Position numbers and translations under genes: made by a program
NCBI GenBank assembly: GCA_947653505.1
Contig: CANTHI010000207.1
Coordinates: 1-6,774 of the forward strand
Reading direction: 5' to 3'
From: an uncultured Eubacterium sp.
GTDB taxonomy: Bacteria > Bacillota_A > Clostridia > Lachnospirales > Lachnospiraceae
Length of the DNA stretch: 6,774 nucleotides
In this document: positions 5,844 to 6,774 of the stretch, piece after piece
How positions within the stretch are numbered: position 1 is the first letter of the stretch
Layout: every line of letters begins with the position of its first letter
The notes under the pieces: generated by a model
Told to the model about the DNA's origin: nothing
Seen by the model: the letters and a program-made list of their open reading frames with translations, nothing else
Database searches by the model: none

Positions 5844-6595
5844 ACTTTAGCACCCCTTTTCTGATTGTCCTCATCGATCAGCGCAAGAAACATCTCCTCC
5901 AGATTGTCAGCCGGATAGCCTCTGGACACAGCGCTGTATTTCAGCTCATCCAGTGTCCCTTCAAACAGCAGACGGCCATGATTTAAGATCCCGATATGAT
6001 CTGCCATCAGCTCAATCTCAGACAGCAGATGCGAGGATACGAGAACTGTACAGTCCATCTTCTTTGGAAGCGTACGGATCAGTGTCCTGATCTCATGGAT
6101 TCCGACAGGATCCAGTCCGTTCGTCGGTTCATCCAGAATCAGAATGGATGGCTGTCCGATCCATGCACCTGCAAGCCCCAGTCTTTGTTTCATTCCAAGC
6201 GAATAGTTTTTTGCAAGCCGTTTTTTATACGGCGTCAGTCCTGCCATCTCAAGCGCTTCTGCTACGGAAGATTCCGGCAGTCCTAATATTTTACGGATAA
6301 TTTCCAGATTTTCTTCCCCGCTTAAATTGCCATAAAAAGCAGGCGCTTCTATCAGAGAACCTGTTTCTTTCAGAATCTCCATGCGGTTGTACGGATACGT
6401 CTTTCCATCCATAAGCAGCGAACCGGCTGTCGGTCTCGTAAGCCCCAGAAACATTTTCATAGTCGTAGATTTTCCTGCCCCGTTCGGACCTAACAGCCCA
6501 TAGACAGCTCCTTTTGGGACATGCAGACTGATGCCTGAGACGGCTGTAAAATCCGCATAGGTTTTCGTCAGGTTTTTTGTTTCGATGATGTTCAT
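5840..6595 (-). CDS. ABC transporter ATP-binding protein, BcrA/LanF (lantibiotic immunity) type
   Basis: A 251-residue ATPase that should power the two permeases downstream. Motifs in order: Walker A GPNGAGKST (36-44); GSLIEAPAFYGNLSG (79-93), with Glu83 where most ABC proteins have the Q-loop glutamine; signature YSLGMKQRLG (131-140); Walker B ILILDE (151-156) followed by the D-loop; and the switch His189 in VSSHLLS. A glutamate loop in place of the Q-loop is known in LanF ATPases of lantibiotic self-protection, and the SLIEAP.FYGNL stretch is typical of the BcrA/LanF group. The start at 6595 has AAAGGAG about 8 nt upstream. As first gene of the operon it overlaps the next by 4 nt. All catalytic motifs are intact. 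The drug or peptide handled cannot be read from the sequence, and no biosynthetic genes lie nearby in this window. Confidence 0.95.
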   Translation of the reverse strand: MNIIETKNLTKTYADFTAVSGISLHVPKGAVYGLLGPNGAGKSTTMKMFLGLTRPTAGSLLMDGKTYPYNRMEILKETGSLIEAPAFYGNLSGEENLEIIRKILGLPESSVAEALEMAGLTPYKKRLAKNYSLGMKQRLGLAGAWIGQPSILILDEPTNGLDPVGIHEIRTLIRTLPKKMDCTVLVSSHLLSEIELMADHIGILNHGRLLFEGTLDELKYSAVSRGYPADNLEEMFLALIDEDNQKRGAKV

Positions 6596-6774
6596 CGTAA
6601 CTGCTCCTTTCCGTTTTGTAAAATTTTTTATGTAAATAAAGCATACAGCTCCAACCTTGTGCAGACTTTTTCTCTACCTTATATTTACTTTAAATTCCCA
6701 TACGTTTTAGGTTTGTTATTTTTTGTTCCCCCATTTTAGGATGATTTTCCTTTTCTGAAAACGGACAAAAAAAG
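6596..6774 (-). promoter_or_regulatory. Upstream region of the ABC exporter operon, weak candidate promoter
   Basis: This 179-nt AT-rich stretch contains no convincing gene. The ribosome site AAAGGAG is at about 6610-6604. The best promoter I can find is TTGGAG (6654-6649), 17 nt, then ATAAAA (6631-6626), a poor match that may need an activator. Further upstream the heptamer CCTAAAA occurs twice on the minus strand (6711-6705 and 6740-6734), 29 bp apart, possibly part of a regulator site. No strong terminator of an upstream gene is visible at the window edge. Confidence 0.3.

Noticed and set aside
6291..6644. Alternative minus-strand frame of 117 residues starting MLYLHKKFYK
   Set aside because: It overlaps the ABC ATPase in another frame, where Walker A is encoded, and its product resembles nothing.
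6596..6774. Control of the ABC operon by the BlaI-type repressor in the same window
   Set aside because: No AACATGTT or similar dyad is present upstream of the ATPase, so adjacency alone does not support shared regulation.
6738..6774. Terminator hairpin at the right edge (ccttttctgaaaacgg followed by A-rich sequence)
   Set aside because: The stem is very short with a mismatch, and the A/T tract is poorly placed for either strand.

Overview
The window looks like chromosomal DNA from a low-to-moderate GC Gram-positive anaerobe, most likely a gut Lachnospiraceae-type Firmicute (Blautia/Ruminococcus/Dorea-like). This is inferred from the strong AGGAGG-type ribosome sites, a BlaR1-like protease with a Big_2 domain, and a decayed copy of the AAA-ATPase/PD-(D/E)XK family that is often multi-copy in such genomes. 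Species cannot be assigned from sequence reading alone. Every gene lies on the minus strand except a short plus-strand remnant at the left edge.

Read in the direction of transcription (high to low coordinates), the window starts with a compact four-gene operon (6595 to 4058). It encodes a BcrA/LanF-type ABC ATPase with a glutamate at the Q-loop position, two related six-helix permeases, and a 97-residue three-helix membrane protein. The genes overlap by ATGA or are 2 nt apart, so they are probably translationally coupled. The operon resembles a lantibiotic/bacitracin-type self-protection exporter, but no lantibiotic precursor, modification enzyme or two-component regulator is present here.

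Next comes a wrecked gene (3961 to 3039) of the AAA-ATPase-like/PD-(D/E)XK nuclease family. It keeps its promoter, ribosome site and both ends but has lost three internal blocks and carries a homopolymer frameshift.

The third block is a blaI-blaR1-type pair (2902 to 67): a BlaI/MecI-family repressor and an M56 zinc metalloprotease receptor. A perfect 21-bp-arm inverted repeat fills the repressor promoter between and around its -35 and -10 boxes, so the pair is almost certainly autorepressed. The receptor has no penicillin-binding sensor domain. It carries an extracellular Ig-like (Big_2) domain flanked by unrecognised regions, plus a repeat-rich charged insert in the loop after transmembrane segment 2, so its signal is unknown and need not be a beta-lactam.

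At the extreme left, the plus strand encodes the first-helix signature of a neurotransmitter:sodium symporter (WRFPY...GGGAF). The similarity stops about 10 bp before the blaR1-like stop codon. This marks a recombination junction: either the blaI-blaR1 side was inserted into a transporter gene or a deletion fused the two.

No tRNA, rRNA, CRISPR array, transposase or clear intrinsic terminator was seen. No gene-free stretch exceeds 300 bases.
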